Origin: Sulfurovum sp. UBA4779
Lineage (GTDB): Bacteria; Campylobacterota; Campylobacteria; Campylobacterales; Sulfurovaceae
Length of the DNA stretch: 21,639 nucleotides
Assembly (NCBI GenBank): GCA_002403155.1
Contig: DHHF01000005.1
Span: forward strand, 33,390 to 55,028
Direction: 5' to 3'
The translations under genes were made by a program, and so were the position numbers. Shown one piece after another: positions 1 to 6,755 of this stretch. Positions within the stretch are counted from its first letter, which is position 1. Every line of letters begins with the position of its first letter. The notes below the pieces were generated by a model that saw only the letters and a program-made list of their open reading frames with translations, ran no database searches and was not told the origin of the DNA.

Positions 1-24
1 GTTCGAGTCCCGTCTCCCGCTCCA
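1..24 (+). tRNA. 3' end of a tRNA (probably tRNA-Gly), cut by window edge
   Basis: The first 24 bases are a T arm with loop TTCGAGT, then the acceptor 3' strand CTCCCGC, a T discriminator base and an encoded CCA. The anticodon lies outside the window. A T discriminator on a G/C-rich acceptor is typical of tRNA-Gly (or Cys). The acceptor would pair with GCGGGAG, and the next gene is tRNA-Gly, so Gly is the best guess. Only 20 bases separate the two tRNAs, so they are probably one transcript. Confidence 0.85.
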
Positions 25-44
25 GTTGTTCTTCTTTAAATGTT

Positions 45-119
45 GCGGGCGTAGCTCAGGGGTAGAGCATAACCTTGCCAAGGTTAGGGTCGACGGTTCG
101 AATCCGTTCGCCCGCTCCA
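45..119 (+). tRNA. tRNA-Gly(GCC)
   Basis: A complete cloverleaf can be folded. The acceptor is GCGGGCG with CGCCCGC, the D stem is GCTC/GAGC, and the anticodon stem is TAACC/GGTTA around loop TTGCCAA with anticodon GCC at 77-79. The T loop is TTCGAAT, the discriminator is T, and CCA is encoded. GCC reads the glycine codons GGC and GGU. It lies 20 bases after the preceding tRNA and before the ubiX promoter, so it closes a tRNA cluster that begins outside the window. Confidence 0.97.
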
Positions 120-171
120 TTAATTTCACATTCTTCACCTATTCAAAAACTAAATCAATACTTTCTTTTGT

Positions 172-177
172 TATAAT
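172..177 (+). promoter_or_regulatory. -10 box of the ubiX-hisS operon promoter
   Basis: TATAAT preceded by TTTTGT in an AT-rich stretch, with no convincing -35, which is the usual sigma-70 promoter layout in Campylobacterota. Transcription would start near 184, giving a leader of about 19 nt that carries an AAGG ribosome site (193-196) before the ubiX ATG. Confidence 0.7.
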
Positions 178-202
178 TTTGCAATAAAAAACAAGGCAGA
201 GC

Positions 203-730
203 ATGAAACTTGTAGTAGCCATTACCGGTGCCAGCGGTGTAGGGTTGGGCAAAAAGTTTATAGAGTATTTGCCTCAAGAGATCGAAACGCATGTAGTAGT
301 CTCAAAACATGCCCTGAGTGTAGAGTCGTTTGAAAATAAACAAATTACGCTGCATCAAAGCGACAATATCGCCGCATCTGTCTCAAGCGGTTCATTTAAA
401 GTCGATGCAACGGCCATCATTCCGTGCAGCATGAATACGCTAGCCAAGATCGCATGCGGCATCAGTGACAATCTTGCAACAAGAGTGGCTGCGGTTGCGC
501 TCAAAGAACAAAAAAAACTGCTGCTTGCGCCAAGGGAAATGCCCTTTTCTGCCATTGCATTGGAAAATATGCGAAAATTGGCCGCTTTAGGTGTTATCAT
601 CGCTCCTCCTGTTTTAGGATACTATTCTGACTCGAACAGCTTGGAAGAGATGGAGCGCTTTATTATCGGAAAATGGTATGATGCACTGGGCATTGAAAAC
701 AGTTTATATACAAGATGGGGTAATGCCTGA
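203..730 (+). CDS. ubiX: UbiX/Pad1-family flavin prenyltransferase
   Basis: The family uses dimethylallyl phosphate to prenylate FMN, making the prenyl-FMN cofactor of UbiD-type decarboxylases, which act in quinone synthesis or aromatic acid metabolism. The 175-residue protein begins with the flavin-binding segment MKLVVAITGASG (GAS at 9-11). It carries the conserved PCS segment (74-76) followed by the GISDNLATR stretch, and the RE-x-P motif at 111-114. Length is slightly below the usual 185-200, but both ends look complete. Start choice is clear: ATG with AAGG 6 nt upstream, 26 nt after the TATAAT box. No ubiD is in the window. It is the first gene of the operon, and a 193-bp gap to coaD holds a candidate small gene. 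In Campylobacter jejuni a ubiX-like gene also sits next to coaD and tmk (recalled). Confidence 0.9.
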   Translation: MKLVVAITGASGVGLGKKFIEYLPQEIETHVVVSKHALSVESFENKQITLHQSDNIAASVSSGSFKVDATAIIPCSMNTLAKIACGISDNLATRVAAVALKEQKKLLLAPREMPFSAIALENMRKLAALGVIIAPPVLGYYSDSNSLEEMERFIIGKWYDALGIENSLYTRWGNA

Positions 731-753
731 AGGCATTCAGTCAAGAATTAAGA

Positions 754-927
754 ATGAAGAATAAAGAGTTTTGGTATGCTTTTTCCCATGAAAAAGCTTT
801 TGAAAACATTCAGGACAATGCAATGAAAGTCAGCAACAATAAAAGTATTGCCATGCAATACAACCAACCGCTTCTTATGCTTCACTTTTCACTCCCTGCG
901 ACACCCCCTCAAGGAGTTTTTTCATGA
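754..927 (+). CDS. Candidate small protein, 57 residues, overlapping coaD start
   Basis: I do not recognise this protein. An ATG at 754 opens a 57-codon frame that ends with TGA at 925-927, so its stop overlaps the coaD ATG (924) as ATGA. That is the same junction as tmk-hisS in this operon. It starts MKNKEFWYAFSHEKAFENIQ and ends PPQGVFS. The first half is mixed charged/aromatic and the middle (QYNQPLLMLHF) is hydrophobic. No signal peptide, Cys motif or membrane helix is evident. It fills nearly all of an otherwise odd 193-bp gap in a tightly overlapped operon, and the coaD ribosome site (AAGGAG, 911-916) lies inside it. Against it: no good ribosome site (only A/G-rich GAATTAAGA upstream), and an in-frame stop at 721 rules out a longer form. 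Chance ORF is the main alternative. Confidence 0.4.
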   Translation: MKNKEFWYAFSHEKAFENIQDNAMKVSNNKSIAMQYNQPLLMLHFSLPATPPQGVFS

Positions 928-1400
928 GAAGAGCAATCTATCCGGGTACGTTTGATCCTATTACAAACGGCCATTTGGATATTATCAAAAGAGCATGTAC
1001 GATGTTTGATGAAATTATCATTGCAGTAGCACAAAGTACCAGCAAAAATCCTATGTTTGACCTCCGGCAGCGCATTGAAATGGCAAAAGCCGCCACAAAA
1101 ATGTTTTCAAAGATAAAAGTGGTGGGATTTGAAGGGCTGCTGGTAACGCTTTCTGATGATCTGAATGCAAATATCATTATCAGAGGGTTGCGTGCCGTGA
1201 GTGATTTTGAATATGAACTGCAAATGGGATATGCCAATGCCTCTTTAAAAAAAGAACTTGAAACTATCTATCTGATGCCCAGCTTGGAGCATGCATTTGT
1301 AAGCTCTTCGGTTGTACGTACGATTTTGCAATTTGATGGAAAGGTCGATCATCTTTTGCCTGCAGAAACCTATACATTGATTCAAGGATACAAACGGTAA
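924..1400 (+). CDS. coaD: Phosphopantetheine adenylyltransferase
   Basis: Catalyses the fourth step of coenzyme A synthesis: ATP + 4'-phosphopantetheine to dephospho-CoA + diphosphate, in the cytoplasm. The 158-residue product has the nucleotidyltransferase TxGH motif as TNGH (14-17) after the conserved start MRRAIYPGTFDPI, the RG-LRAVSDFEYE segment in the middle, and the SSSVVR motif (127-132) near the end. Length matches the family. A strong AAGGAG ribosome site lies 7 nt before the ATG. The start overlaps the stop of the upstream small ORF, and its stop overlaps the tmk start as TAATG, so translation is probably coupled along the operon. Confidence 0.97.
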   Translation: MRRAIYPGTFDPITNGHLDIIKRACTMFDEIIIAVAQSTSKNPMFDLRQRIEMAKAATKMFSKIKVVGFEGLLVTLSDDLNANIIIRGLRAVSDFEYELQMGYANASLKKELETIYLMPSLEHAFVSSSVVRTILQFDGKVDHLLPAETYTLIQGYKR

Positions 1401-1981
1401 TGTATATTTTATTTGAAGGCATAGACACATGCGGCAAAAGTACCCAAATTGAACTGATGGCCAAAACCCATCCCGAAGTGATCATTACAAAAGAACCGGG
1501 AGGAACTTCATTCGGCAAAAAAGCAAGAGAGATCCTGTTAACAGATTCGCTCTCGTCAAAACGGGCCGAACTTTTGCTTTTTTTAGCTGACCGTGCCGAA
1601 CACTATGAAGAGATCGTAAAACCAAACCAAGACAAGCTTGTACTTTCCGATAGAGGTTTTCTTTCGGGTATAGGCTATGCATTAGCCAGTAGTGATTTTG
1701 ATTTTGATCTGCTTATCCTGCTCAATAAATTTGCACTTCAAGATCATTTGCCGGACAAGGTTATATTGTTTTTAATGGATTTTGAAACACTCAAAGAGAG
1801 AATGTCCCAAAAAAGTCTTGACGGCATAGAGCTAAGAGGCTTGGAATACTTGCTTAGCGTGCAAGAACACATGAAAGAAAGCCTTATTAAACTCGGCATT
1901 CCCCATCTGTTTGTAGACGCAACCCAATCTATAGATACCATACATACACAAATAAATAATTTTTTAAGGAATATCCCATGA
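1400..1981 (+). CDS. tmk: Thymidylate kinase (dTMP kinase)
   Basis: Phosphorylates dTMP to dTDP with ATP, the last committed step of dTTP supply. The 193-residue protein has a P loop at 7-15 (GIDTCGKST), the family EPGGT motif at 32-36, an ADRAEHY segment (D64-R65) and the SDRG segment at 83-86. The P loop is slightly unusual: most bacterial Tmk proteins have GxDGxGKS/T, whereas here Thr10-Cys11 replace the Gly-small pair. The key Lys13 and Ser14 are intact, so activity is expected. It is a little shorter than the usual 200-215 residues. Its ATG overlaps the coaD stop (TAATG), and its stop overlaps hisS (ATGA). Confidence 0.95.
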   Translation: MYILFEGIDTCGKSTQIELMAKTHPEVIITKEPGGTSFGKKAREILLTDSLSSKRAELLLFLADRAEHYEEIVKPNQDKLVLSDRGFLSGIGYALASSDFDFDLLILLNKFALQDHLPDKVILFLMDFETLKERMSQKSLDGIELRGLEYLLSVQEHMKESLIKLGIPHLFVDATQSIDTIHTQINNFLRNIP

Positions 1982-3189
1982 TCAATCCGCTTCGTGGCAT
2001 GAAAGATTTGACATTCGAAGAAAGCAGACGCTATATACATATCATCGATACGGCAGTCGCGATTGCTAAAAGATACGGCTACAGCTATATCGAAACTCCT
2101 ATTCTTGAAGAAACTGCACTTTTTAAAAGATCTGTCGGCAACAGCTCTGATATCGTCAACAAAGAGATGTATCAATTTGAAGACAAAGGCGGCTATGATG
2201 TCTGCATGCGTCCCGAAGGTACGGCAGGCGTTGCACGTGCCTTTATCAGCGACAAACTTGACCGCCAGCCCATCAAACAAAAATTTTATTATCATGGGCC
2301 TATGTTCCGCTATGAAAGGCCGCAAAAAGGCCGCTTGAGAGAATTTCATCAGTTTGGATGTGAAAGTTTCGGGGAAGAGTCAGTCTATGAAGATTTTACA
2401 ATCATTGCCATGATAAGCCAAATCTTTGATGCTTTGGGTATCGGCTATGACCTTCAAATCAACTCACTGGGATGCTCTGAATGCATGCCTCCCTATAAAC
2501 AGAACCTTGTCTCTTTTTTGGCCGATATCAAAGGAGATCTCTGCGAGGATTGCAACAGACGCCTAGACACCAACCCTATTCGCGTGCTTGACTGCAAAAA
2601 CAAATCATGCCGGCTGCTTCTTAGCAATGCGCCCAAACTGATAAACAATCTCTGCAACGAATGCGATAGCGACTTTAAAAAACTCACTCTCTTGCTTGAC
2701 CATGCAAACATTCGCTATACGATAGATACAAATCTCGTAAGAGGATTGGACTATTACAATAAAACCGCATTTGAGTTTATAAGCAATGAGATCGGTTCAC
2801 AATCAGCCATTGCAGGCGGAGGACGTTATGACAGGCTGGTAGAGTTTCTTGACGGAAAACCTACGCCCGCAGTAGGATTTGCCATCGGCATAGAACGTAT
2901 CATGGAGCTGGTCAAAATGCCCAAAACCCTACCGGAAGGCATCTATCTCGGTGCGATGCAAGAAGAAGCCGTAGAGTTGCTTTTGTCTTTAGCCGTCCGA
3001 AAAAGGCTGAAAACCAAAGTGACAGTGGAATACCATGCCAGAAGTTTTAAAAGCCATATGAAAAATGCAGACAAAGCAGAAGCAAAATATGTGGCACTGA
3101 TAGGAGAAGACGAACTCAAAAACGGCACTATCTGGATCAAAGATATAGAAAACCGGGAAGAAAAAACAATCCCTGTGGAAAATTTTTAA
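1978..3189 (+). CDS. hisS: Histidine-tRNA ligase
   Basis: Class II aminoacyl-tRNA synthetase charging tRNA-His. Visible elements in the 403-residue protein are the start INPLRGMKDL, RPEGT at 78-82, class II motif 2 around 107-131 (GPMFRYERPQKGRLREFHQF), the histidine-specific motif LVRGLDYY (about 253-260), GGGRYD (about 280-285) and motif 3 (GFAIGIER). A Cys-rich stretch between about 162 and 222 (CSEC, CEDC, CKNKSC, CNEC) suggests a structural metal site in the insertion region. The C-terminal anticodon-binding domain is compact. Last gene of the operon, followed by a terminator hairpin 47 bp after the stop. Confidence 0.97.
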   Translation: MINPLRGMKDLTFEESRRYIHIIDTAVAIAKRYGYSYIETPILEETALFKRSVGNSSDIVNKEMYQFEDKGGYDVCMRPEGTAGVARAFISDKLDRQPIKQKFYYHGPMFRYERPQKGRLREFHQFGCESFGEESVYEDFTIIAMISQIFDALGIGYDLQINSLGCSECMPPYKQNLVSFLADIKGDLCEDCNRRLDTNPIRVLDCKNKSCRLLLSNAPKLINNLCNECDSDFKKLTLLLDHANIRYTIDTNLVRGLDYYNKTAFEFISNEIGSQSAIAGGGRYDRLVEFLDGKPTPAVGFAIGIERIMELVKMPKTLPEGIYLGAMQEEAVELLLSLAVRKRLKTKVTVEYHARSFKSHMKNADKAEAKYVALIGEDELKNGTIWIKDIENREEKTIPVENF

Positions 3190-3236
3190 ATCTTCTCTTC
3201 TAAAGGCGCAAAATATCTCCGCAATTTAAACAAAAT

Positions 3237-3260
3237 GGGCAAAGTATTTTTGCCCTATTT
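3237..3260. terminator. Bidirectional intrinsic terminator, hisS / mla operon
   Basis: Perfect 7-bp stem GGGCAAA (3237-3243) with TTTGCCC (3249-3255) around a 5-base loop, followed on the + strand by TATTTTT and on the - strand by ATTTTG. It lies between two convergent operons and runs into the stop codon of the reverse lipoprotein gene, so it can serve both. Confidence 0.75.
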
Positions 3261-3842
3261 TTCCAGCCAGGCCGCCAAATCTCTGCTGAGCTGATCTAAA
3301 GCTTGATTGGTAGCATCTGTGTACCCTTTTGCATCCGTTGTGATGGTGGGAACCGCATAACTAAAACGTCTGCTCTTCATCAATTTTCCCGTATCGGCAT
3401 CAATAAGAGAGAATTGGATAGAAACTACCGCATTTGAAATATCGCCCCTTACACGATGCGAAAAAGCAAAAACGGTGCTCTCAAGTCTATAATCTTCTCG
3501 TGCTGATGAAGAAAAAGAGAGCACGGTACCAAATAGCCCGCTTTGCTGTAGCGTTTCCATAAAAACACCTTGCAGCAATTGTCCGAGACTGTTTGACCAT
3601 CGGGCATTTTGATAGCTTCCCTGCTCAGTTTCACTATAAGAAAAATTCATTTCTTGGCCTATCTTCTCTTTGATGCTTTGAGGATAGATGACTTTGAGTG
3701 TTTTTTCTTTGAATGTGTGGTTGTAAACTTTTATATTGGTAGTTGTATTCAAAGTATAAGTTTTTAAAGGGGGCTCTTTTAAGCTGCATCCTTGGAACAT
3801 CAAAAACAACATGATCCATATGATATTTTTCCTGCTTAGCAT
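3255..3842 (-). CDS. ABC-type transport auxiliary lipoprotein of the Mla-type operon
   Basis: Probable outer-membrane- or periplasm-facing lipoprotein of the MCE lipid transporter, resembling the PqiC/ABC_trans_aux family. The start at 3842 is chosen because it gives a short basic region and hydrophobic signal (MLSRKNIIWIMLFLMFQGC) with a lipobox Cys at 19 (FQGC; the -3 residue is Phe, a mild departure), and AGAGAG lies about 8 nt upstream. The frame stays open to 3923, but that would add an implausible charged 27-residue leader overlapping mlaD. The mature part (195 residues in total) begins with KTYTLNTT, typical of these lipoproteins, and has alternating beta-like segments. Last gene of the operon; the order matches C. 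jejuni Cj1646-Cj1649 (recalled). Confidence 0.75.
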   Translation of the reverse strand: MLSRKNIIWIMLFLMFQGCSLKEPPLKTYTLNTTTNIKVYNHTFKEKTLKVIYPQSIKEKIGQEMNFSYSETEQGSYQNARWSNSLGQLLQGVFMETLQQSGLFGTVLSFSSSAREDYRLESTVFAFSHRVRGDISNAVVSIQFSLIDADTGKLMKSRRFSYAVPTITTDAKGYTDATNQALDQLSRDLAAWLEK

Positions 3843-3876
3843 TCGATAACTCTCTTTTTTTGAATTTTTATTTTTC

Positions 3877-4809
3877 TCATTCACCCGGCCCTTTGAGCGG
3901 TTTTCTGGCCTTAAACAATACATCGCTCGGACTTTGTTTTAGCTGCTGTGCCAAATCATTGATCTGTGCAGAAAGTATCTGTATATCCACCAAAACCGGT
4001 TCAAGTATATTTTTGATATTATAATCCCCCCTGTCCAAACTCTTTTCTACTTTAAACATAAGCCCGTCAAATCTTTTAGCGGTAGTCAAAAGTTCTTCAG
4101 AGAGCGGATTGATCTTTTCTTTCATGGAAGCAAAATCTTTGGTTGCCCCATCAAAAGAATGGGTGATATCCTTCATCGACCCCCTCAACTCCTGAAGCGT
4201 CTGATCCAATTGTGTCAGGGAATCGATCACTTTAATCTCTAACGCTTCGCCTCTGGATGTGATTTTTTCTACATGATCCAGTGTATTTTCAATAGCTTGT
4301 ATGTTTTTATCTGAAATAAGTTTTTTGGTTTGCGCCAAAAATTCGCTAAGGCTGTCGGCTATATCTCCGATACTCTCGCTTACTCTTGTAACGTAAGAGG
4401 TTTTTGTTTGGATGAGAGGAATATATGTTTTGGTAGGCTTTAAAGTTTTTGCCTCATTTGTTCCCCCGTCGATCTCAATGGACAACAATCCTGTCACACC
4501 GAACATTTGCGTATGCGCAACCATATCTTCTTTGATGGGCGTGCCTTTTTTGATTTCCAAAAAAATCTCTACGGCTTCAATATTTTCAGGATTGATACGT
4601 ATCGATTGCACTCTTCCGACATCCACCCCGCGAATCTTTACTCTGGCATCTTTCGAAAGTCCCGAAACAGACTCATGAATCTCGATTTTGTAAACATCAT
4701 ACTCATCCTGCAATCCCCATCTTGCAAGCCAAAAAGCAAACCATATCATGCCTGCACTCAAAAGCAGCACAAAGATGCCTACTACCGTATAATTGATTTT
4801 GTTATACAT
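3877..4809 (-). CDS. mlaD: MCE-domain substrate-binding protein of lipid ABC transporter (MlaD-like)
   Basis: MCE proteins are anchored in the inner membrane and form hexameric rings or tunnels that pass phospholipids across the periplasm. The 310-residue protein has one N-terminal membrane helix (about 8-28: VVGIFVLLLSAGMIWFAFWL). An MCE domain follows at about 38-116, with the characteristic G-L-x-x-A-x-V-x-x-x-G-V-x-V-G pattern (SGLSKDARVKIRGVDVGRV) and the FGVTGLLSIEIDGG end. A long C-terminal tail of about 190 residues is predicted to be helical/coiled coil (LTQLDQTLQELR and similar), longer than in E. coli MlaD (about 183 residues in all). Its ATG overlaps the mlaF 3' end by 8 bp, with AAGGA upstream inside mlaF. 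Confidence 0.9.
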   Translation of the reverse strand: MYNKINYTVVGIFVLLLSAGMIWFAFWLARWGLQDEYDVYKIEIHESVSGLSKDARVKIRGVDVGRVQSIRINPENIEAVEIFLEIKKGTPIKEDMVAHTQMFGVTGLLSIEIDGGTNEAKTLKPTKTYIPLIQTKTSYVTRVSESIGDIADSLSEFLAQTKKLISDKNIQAIENTLDHVEKITSRGEALEIKVIDSLTQLDQTLQELRGSMKDITHSFDGATKDFASMKEKINPLSEELLTTAKRFDGLMFKVEKSLDRGDYNIKNILEPVLVDIQILSAQINDLAQQLKQSPSDVLFKARKPLKGPGE

Positions 4810-5572
4810 TTTTTATCTTATCCTTGAATCTTTCTTTGGTGTATTCATTTTTAAAAAAAGCTTCCACGAAAGGATGCTGTGATTGCAGTACCTTTTGCAG
4901 CGTGCCTTCTGCTGCCACATGTTTATCGGCCAAAATCGCCATTCGATCAACAATCGTAAATATGCTCTCCAAATCATGGGTGATCATAACTACTGTGATC
5001 CCCAATAAGTCTCTCAAATTCACAATCAACTCATCGAATTTGCGCGCTCCGATAGGATCCAATCCCGAAGTAGGCTCATCCAAAAAAAGCAGTTTCGGCT
5101 CCATTGCCAATGCACGGGCAAGTGCCGCTCTTTTTACCATCCCGCCGCTGAGCTCCGAAGGATATAGCCCTCCCACATAAGCATCAAGTCCCACAAGGTC
5201 CAGCTTTGAATAGATCAATTTATCTCTCATTTTTTTTGAAATATTTGTATACTCTTTCAGCTGAATCTCGATATTTTCAGCAATCGTTAGAGAAGAAAAA
5301 AGTGCGCCAAACTGAAAAAGCACGCCCCATTTTTTTCTTAACTCCTGTGCTTTTTTTGTATTGATTTTACCAAGATTTTGGCCTAAAACATGCATCTCTC
5401 CCTGTGCAGGCTCCAACAGCATTATCATCTCTTTCATTAACACAGATTTTCCCGAACCGCTCTCGCCCAAAATGGCATAAATCTCATTTTCCTCGATATG
5501 CAGATTGACGCCGTCATGAATGGTTCTGTCTCCAAATTTTGTCACGATCTCTTTTGCTTCTATCACACTCAC
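4802..5572 (-). CDS. mlaF: ATP-binding subunit of Mla-type lipid transporter
   Basis: Cytoplasmic ATPase that drives the MlaE permease. The 256-residue protein has Walker A at 36-43 (GESGSGKS), signature LSGGM at 141-145, Walker B LLFLDE at 161-166 followed by the D loop PTSGLD, and the switch His199 (MITHD). All catalytic residues are present. The start is GTG, not ATG, and overlaps the mlaE stop as GTGA, pointing to coupled translation. The QFGALFSSLT segment at the Q loop is typical of MlaF-type rather than generic ABC ATPases. In C. jejuni the equivalent gene is iamA (recalled). Confidence 0.95.
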   Translation of the reverse strand: MSVIEAKEIVTKFGDRTIHDGVNLHIEENEIYAILGESGSGKSVLMKEMIMLLEPAQGEMHVLGQNLGKINTKKAQELRKKWGVLFQFGALFSSLTIAENIEIQLKEYTNISKKMRDKLIYSKLDLVGLDAYVGGLYPSELSGGMVKRAALARALAMEPKLLFLDEPTSGLDPIGARKFDELIVNLRDLLGITVVMITHDLESIFTIVDRMAILADKHVAAEGTLQKVLQSQHPFVEAFFKNEYTKERFKDKIKNV

Positions 5573-6678
5573 AGCTCGAGCTCCGTATAAATCACCGAAA
5601 AGAGTGCATCAAAAGCAATCACAAGAAAAATCGAATTGACAACGCTTTGTGTCGTATGCAATCCGATACTCTCTGTATTTTCAGAAACCTGCAATCCTCT
5701 GAAACTGCCTACCGCTGCAATCAAAAAAGCAAAAACAGGCCCTTTGATCATTCCTAAAATGTAGTGTTTGACTGCCACTACTTCTTGAAGACGGTTGATA
5801 AATTGGTCTGCCGAAATGCCCAGCTGCATCTCTGAAGCCACTATCCCGCCTACAATCCCCATGATGTCGGCAAAAAAGATAAGCAGCGGCAATGCTATCA
5901 TCAAAGCATAAATACGGGGCAGGACCAAAAAATGATACGGATCAAAACCCATTGTTCTCATGGCCGATATCTCTTCTGTAATTTTCATAGCGCCTATCTC
6001 TGCGGTGTACGATGAACCGCTTCTTCCCGCAATGACTATGGCGGTAATCATCGGCCCAAGCTCCCTTACGATCGATAATCCCACCGTATCTACAATAAAA
6101 ATGTCAGCACCGAATTTTGCCAATTGAACGGACCCTTGATAGGCTATCACCATCCCGACCAAAAATGCTGTCAAAGAAACAATCACCAACGCCGTAAAAC
6201 CGGAATGATATATATGATAAACGGTCTCTTTGATGCGGATACTCTTAGGATGGAAAAGGTTGTAAAGCAATGCTACAAAAAGCTCTCCTGAAAAATTGAC
6301 AAACTCTCTAAAGTCATCATAACGATCAAGCGCTTTTTTGCCTAAATTTTGAATCCAGTTTTTTTGTGCAGCTGCTGCACCTTCTTTTGATTTGTGCTCT
6401 ATCTTCAAAAGATCATACATCTTTTTTTGGGCAGGAGTATAGCCGATCACTTCAACTTTTGTTTTTGTCGAAAATAATGAAAAATATTCTATAAACAAAA
6501 GCATGCCTGCACTGTCAAATTCGCTGATCGATGAAACATCCCAAACAATTTTTTTGTCATAGACGATCACGCGCAGCACTCTTTCTATCTCTTGTACACT
6601 CTCTAGTGTCCATTCACTTTTAGAGACAAGCCTGGTATGATCCGGATATGTTTCCGTATAAAGATATTTTTTGCTCAT
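5569..6678 (-). CDS. mlaE: MlaE-type permease with fused N-terminal STAS (MlaB-like) domain
   Basis: Inner-membrane permease of the MCE lipid transporter. The 369-residue protein is a two-domain fusion. Residues about 1-100 form a STAS-like domain with DSAG at 55-58 in the position of the conserved STAS loop. In E. coli this role is played by the separate protein MlaB. A linker leads to the MlaE permease domain (about 135-369) with several membrane helices, including VIVSLTAFLVGMVIAYQGS and the conserved ELGPMITAIVIAGRSGSSYTAE-type segment. First gene of the reverse operon. Start at 6678 is needed to keep the STAS domain intact, yet no ribosome site precedes it, and a TATAAT lies only 7 bp upstream (see findings). 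Confidence 0.93.
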   Translation of the reverse strand: MSKKYLYTETYPDHTRLVSKSEWTLESVQEIERVLRVIVYDKKIVWDVSSISEFDSAGMLLFIEYFSLFSTKTKVEVIGYTPAQKKMYDLLKIEHKSKEGAAAAQKNWIQNLGKKALDRYDDFREFVNFSGELFVALLYNLFHPKSIRIKETVYHIYHSGFTALVIVSLTAFLVGMVIAYQGSVQLAKFGADIFIVDTVGLSIVRELGPMITAIVIAGRSGSSYTAEIGAMKITEEISAMRTMGFDPYHFLVLPRIYALMIALPLLIFFADIMGIVGGIVASEMQLGISADQFINRLQEVVAVKHYILGMIKGPVFAFLIAAVGSFRGLQVSENTESIGLHTTQSVVNSIFLVIAFDALFSVIYTELEL

Positions 6679-6685
6679 AGTTTGG

Positions 6686-6691
6686 ATTATA
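6686..6691 (-). promoter_or_regulatory. Candidate -10 box for the mla operon
   Basis: TATAAT on the reverse strand, preceded by TTAA-rich sequence. The expected start of transcription (about 6679-6680) would coincide almost exactly with the mlaE ATG at 6678, so the message would be leaderless. An alternative, poorer reverse -10 (TATATC, 6713-6718) would give a leader of about 28 nt. Confidence 0.45.
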
Positions 6692-6714
6692 TTAAAGTTA
6701 CTATTAAGTTTTGA

Positions 6715-6720
6715 TATAAT
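6715..6720 (+). promoter_or_regulatory. -10 box of the speA promoter
   Basis: TTTTGATATAAT, an extended -10 identical in its core to the one before rodA. Start of transcription would be near 6727, giving a leader of about 29 nt. The mlaE and speA promoters share a 77-bp divergent intergenic region. Confidence 0.7.
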
Positions 6721-6755
6721 TGCATCTCACTTAGTTAAACAAAGGCAGATACACC

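Noticed and set aside
203..730. UbiX as a truncated pseudogene because it is shorter than 185 residues
   Set aside because: The GAS, PCS and RE-x-P motifs and the C-terminal RW end are all present and in order, so it looks intact.
723..736. Palindrome ATGCC-TGAA-GGCAT after ubiX as a terminator
   Set aside because: Only 5 bp of stem and no T tract; the operon evidently continues into coaD.
1744..2349. 201-codon open frame antisense to tmk/hisS
   Set aside because: Lies wholly opposite two clear essential genes, has no ribosome site or promoter, and gives a low-complexity Phe/Ile-rich product typical of antisense frames.
3843..3923. N-terminal extension of the auxiliary lipoprotein to 3923
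   Set aside because: Would put 27 charged residues before the lipoprotein signal and overlap mlaD; the internal ATG at 3842 has a ribosome site and a proper signal sequence.
6679..6755. Riboswitch or long regulatory leader before speA
   Set aside because: The whole divergent gap is 77 bp and is accounted for by two promoters and a short leader; no structured element is visible.
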